A DNA stretch of 7,774 bases from an uncultured Streptococcus sp. (GTDB lineage: Bacteria > Bacillota > Bacilli > Lactobacillales > Streptococcaceae): contig CAKPXD010000062.1 of assembly GCA_934201655.1 (NCBI GenBank), positions 1 through 7,774 of the forward strand, given 5' to 3'. Both the position numbers and the translations under genes were made by a program. Positions 5,702 through 7,774 of this stretch are shown one piece after another (position 1 is the stretch's first letter; each line of letters opens with the position of its first letter). Below the pieces are notes generated by a model that had not been told where the DNA came from, searched no databases, and saw only the letters and a list, made by a program, of their open reading frames with translations.

Positions 5702-6509
5702 CTTTAAACTCTCTATGTGCTTTTTCTACTACTTTTTCTATTTCAGAAACTACTTGGTTGCTTGCATGTTCCTCTTTACGTAAATAAGCAAGAAACTCAA
5801 TATTCCCATGTCCACCTTGAATAGGAGAGAAATCCAATCCTAAGACTGAGAATCCTTCATCAACTGCCATTTTAGTAACTGATTCTAAAACATTTTGGTG
5901 AACTTTGGCATCTCTGATAATTCCATTTTTACCAATCTGTTCTCGGCCTGCTTCAAACTGTGGTTTTATGAGTGCAACAACTTCCCCTTGGTCGACCAAT
6001 ATTCTATGTAGAGCTGGTAAAATGAGACTCAAAGAAATAAAACTCACGTCGATACTTGCGAAACTTGGCTCTAGTTCAAAATCAGCCTTTTCAGCATAAC
6101 GAAAGTTAAATTGCTCCATGCTAACAACTCGTGAATCTTGGCGTAATTTCCAGGCTAGCTGATTGGTCCCAACATCAACGGCATAAACCAGTTTTGCACC
6201 ATTTTGAAGCATGACATCCGTAAAGCCTCCTGTTGAAGCTCCAATATCAATGGTCGTTTTGCCTTCAACTGATATGTCAAATTTTTCTAAAGCTTTCTCA
6301 AGTTTCAAGCCACCACGGCTAACATACTTGAGTTTCTCACCCTTGAGTTTTAATTCAGTATCATCAGGAATTTTTTCTCCTGGTTTATCAAAACGCTCAC
6401 CATTAAGGACTGCAATCACTAATCCAGCCATTACGCCCCGCTTAGCCTGTTCTCTTGTTTCAAATAAACCTTGTTTGTAGGCAAGTACATCTACTCTTTC
6501 CTTAGGCAT
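5694..6509 (-). CDS. tlyA: TlyA-family rRNA 2'-O-methyltransferase
   Basis: TlyA proteins use S-adenosylmethionine to methylate ribose 2'-OH groups in rRNA; the mycobacterial enzyme modifies 16S and 23S rRNA and makes ribosomes sensitive to capreomycin. The older label haemolysin A is misleading. The 271 residues have an N-terminal S4 RNA-binding domain (about 4-62) and a FtsJ-like Rossmann methyltransferase domain (about 63-245). The SAM-binding loop is DIGASTGGFTD (88-98). A Lys-Asp-Lys-Glu catalytic tetrad is visible at K69 (SRGGLKL), D154 (SIDVSF), K182 (IKPQFE) and E238 (GNIEFL). The ATG overlaps the 3' end of ispA by 8 nt (ATGCCTAA), and the gene overlaps argR by 8 nt at its own end. 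It lacks a strong Shine-Dalgarno. The ispA-tlyA-argR-recN order is the common Firmicute arrangement. The gene is intact. Confidence 0.95.
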   Translation of the reverse strand: MPKERVDVLAYKQGLFETREQAKRGVMAGLVIAVLNGERFDKPGEKIPDDTELKLKGEKLKYVSRGGLKLEKALEKFDISVEGKTTIDIGASTGGFTDVMLQNGAKLVYAVDVGTNQLAWKLRQDSRVVSMEQFNFRYAEKADFELEPSFASIDVSFISLSLILPALHRILVDQGEVVALIKPQFEAGREQIGKNGIIRDAKVHQNVLESVTKMAVDEGFSVLGLDFSPIQGGHGNIEFLAYLRKEEHASNQVVSEIEKVVEKAHREFKDE

Positions 6510-7377
6510 TGATTCTCAAACTTTCTACTATCTTTACAATCGATTCTTTATCAAAGTCGACTAATTGGCTAATCACATCTAATTTTTCATTAGCCTGATC
6601 CAAAGTTCGGTTACAAAAAACTTTTGCCTCATCCAATCCTAACAAAGCAGGATAGGTTGATTTCTTAGCTTGCAAATCTTTTTGTGGTGTTTTACCAATT
6701 TCCTCAAAACTAGCAGTAACATCAAGGATATCATCTCTCACTTGGAAAGCAAGGCCAATCAGCTCTCCAACTGTTTTCAACTGTTTTTGAAGATTTTCAT
6801 CCAATCCTGCAATAACTCCTGCCGCTTGAAAAGGGAAGGCTAAGAGTTTACCAGTTTTATTAGCATGGATGGTCTGAAGTTCTTCTAGGTTTAAATGTTT
6901 ACCTTCACCTTCCATATCCAACACTTGACCGGCTACCATCCCCATGCTTCCAGAAGAAAGGGACAAAGAAGCTATTAAATCTACCTTAATTTCGTTTGGC
7001 AAGTCTGCTTGCGCTATCAAAGCATAAGGATCTAAAAAGAGGGCATCTCCTGCTAAAATTGCTAGTGCTTCACCAAACTTCTTATGGTTGGTTAAACGCC
7101 CACGACGAAAATCATCATCATCCATAGCCGGAAGATCATCATGAATTAAGCTTCCTGTGTGAATCATCTCAAGCGCTGCTGCAACCTGGGCATGAGCTAT
7201 AGTGATTGGCACCTGCAAAGACTCCAACACTTCTAAAAGCAGATAAGGACGAATTCGTTTACCGCCTGCATGAATAGAATAGAGAACAGCTTCTCTGAGA
7301 TTAGCAGCTAATTGCTGGTCTCCATAAAACTCCTCAAGAGCTGACTCAACCAAAGCTAATTTTTCTTGCTTGTTCAT
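6502..7377 (-). CDS. ispA: Short-chain (2E)-polyprenyl diphosphate synthase (farnesyl/geranylgeranyl type)
   Basis: This enzyme condenses isopentenyl diphosphate with allylic diphosphates to make farnesyl (or longer) diphosphate, precursor of undecaprenyl phosphate for cell-wall synthesis. The 291 residues are normal for the family. AGGKRIRP (37-44) binds isopentenyl diphosphate. The first Asp-rich motif is DDLPAMD (80-86) with the two-residue insertion of bacterial type II enzymes, followed by RRGRLTNH (91-98). The second Asp-rich motif is DDILD (215-219) within [14 protein letters not shown] (110-114), GQVLDM (150-155) and KTGKL (174-178) are also present. The residue five before the first Asp is Gly75, where many bacterial FPP synthases have Tyr, so the product length is uncertain. 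The ATG overlaps the xseB stop by 4 nt (ATGA), implying coupled translation. The gene is intact. Confidence 0.95.
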   Translation of the reverse strand: MNKQEKLALVESALEEFYGDQQLAANLREAVLYSIHAGGKRIRPYLLLEVLESLQVPITIAHAQVAAALEMIHTGSLIHDDLPAMDDDDFRRGRLTNHKKFGEALAILAGDALFLDPYALIAQADLPNEIKVDLIASLSLSSGSMGMVAGQVLDMEGEGKHLNLEELQTIHANKTGKLLAFPFQAAGVIAGLDENLQKQLKTVGELIGLAFQVRDDILDVTASFEEIGKTPQKDLQAKKSTYPALLGLDEAKVFCNRTLDQANEKLDVISQLVDFDKESIVKIVESLRINA

Positions 7378-7586
7378 AGAAGTTCGCTTTCTGTTCCATC
7401 TTCTTGCATGACTTTAACCAGGGTCTTTTCTGCTTTATCAAGTGTTGCTTGCAATTCTTTTGAAAGAACCATTCCTTTTTGAAATGCAGTAATAGCATCT
7501 TCTAAAGCAATTTCACCATTTTCTAAACTCTGAACAATAGTTTCAAGCTCTGCTAAATTATCTTCAAATTTCTTCTGTTTTGACAT
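7374..7586 (-). CDS. xseB: Exodeoxyribonuclease VII small subunit
   Basis: XseB is the small, all-helical subunit that binds in several copies to XseA; exonuclease VII degrades single-stranded DNA to acid-soluble oligonucleotides and takes part in mismatch repair and recombination. The 70 residues match the family. The hallmark core is [19 protein letters not shown] (7-25), followed by [13 protein letters not shown] (27-39), a second amphipathic helix and an acidic tail (EDGTESELL). Its start overlaps the xseA 3' end by 23 nt, and a Shine-Dalgarno AGAGG (7593-7597) lies inside xseA 6 nt before the ATG. It overlaps ispA by 4 nt. The tight overlap with xseA ensures the two subunits are made together. 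Confidence 0.97.
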   Translation of the reverse strand: MSKQKKFEDNLAELETIVQSLENGEIALEDAITAFQKGMVLSKELQATLDKAEKTLVKVMQEDGTESELL

Positions 7587-7774
7587 CTTTAACCTCTAAT
7601 TCTACATGACCATCTCTCATCATCAACATCACCTGGTCATTTTTTTTCAAATCATTTGCTGAAGATACCACGGTATCCTCTTTTTTAACAATCGCATATC
7701 CCCTTGCTACAATACGACTCGTATCTAACATGAGTAAAGCTTCTGACAAGCGTTTTACTTCAGCAACCTTAGCA
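7564..7774 (-). CDS. xseA: Exodeoxyribonuclease VII large subunit, C-terminal fragment
   Basis: The reading frame is open to the right edge of the window, so this is the 3' end of a longer gene; 69 residues plus the stop are visible, beginning [21 protein letters not shown] near 7749 is an internal Leu codon, not a start. The segment [12 protein letters not shown] followed by [19 protein letters not shown] and VELEVKDV is the conserved C-terminal OB-like/tail region of XseA, which follows the long coiled coil that binds XseB. The catalytic domain and the OB-fold DNA-binding domain lie outside the window. The stop codon falls 23 nt inside xseB, as is common for this pair. The promoter of the operon must lie beyond the right edge. 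Confidence 0.93.
   Translation of the reverse strand, partial: AKVAEVKRLSEALLMLDTSRIVARGYAIVKKEDTVVSSANDLKKNDQVMLMMRDGHVELEVKDVKTEEI

Noticed and set aside
5015..6480. Plus-strand open frames opposite recN, argR and tlyA
   Set aside because: They are antisense shadows; their translations have no recognisable motif, whereas the minus-strand proteins carry full catalytic motifs.
7747..7749. TTG as the start of a separate 61-residue protein at the right end
   Set aside because: The frame is open to the window edge and the upstream codons continue the XseA sequence (AKVAEVKR before the Leu), so this is an internal codon of xseA.

Overview
This looks like a chromosomal core-genome segment of a low-GC Gram-positive coccus, almost certainly a Streptococcus of the mitis/viridans type. 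The evidence is the gene order xseA-xseB-ispA-tlyA-argR/ahrC-recN-phosphoesterase-lepA, together with protein sequences (notably LepA) that read as typically streptococcal. I did not attempt a species call. All nine genes lie on the minus strand, so transcription runs from the right end of the window (high coordinates) to the left.

Layout in transcription order. The right end holds the 3' end of xseA, then xseB, ispA, tlyA, argR/ahrC, recN and a PPP-family metallophosphoesterase (about 7774 to 2867). These are very tightly packed: overlaps of 23, 4, 8 and 8 nt, then a 6-nt gap, then a stop codon directly abutting the next ATG. They are very probably one operon whose promoter lies beyond the right edge. 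An 80-bp gap with a near-consensus promoter follows, then lepA (EF-4), which begins with a TTG codon. A 73-bp gap with another near-consensus promoter leads to a small Thr-rich lipoprotein of unknown function, closed by a strong intrinsic terminator. After an AT-rich gap of about 140 bp with short direct repeats comes a third promoter, overlapped by a CcpA (cre) site. It drives a gene cut off by the left edge whose first 31 codons look like a PTS EIIA domain protein.

Functionally the long operon mixes DNA repair (exonuclease VII subunits, RecN), isoprenoid chain elongation (IspA), rRNA 2'-O-methylation (TlyA), an ArgR-family regulator and a phosphatase. The clustering is conserved in Firmicutes and does not describe a single pathway. 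LepA is a translation GTPase with its own promoter. The left-end gene is probably the start of a carbon-catabolite-controlled sugar-uptake operon.

I found no mobile element, CRISPR array, tRNA/rRNA, prophage or defence system, and no clearly new system. The points most worth a second look are the unassigned lipoprotein, the arginine-site changes in the ArgR paralogue, the Gly at the chain-length position of IspA, the TTG start and promoter-flanking inverted repeat of lepA, and the cre-overlapped PTS promoter with its upstream direct repeats.
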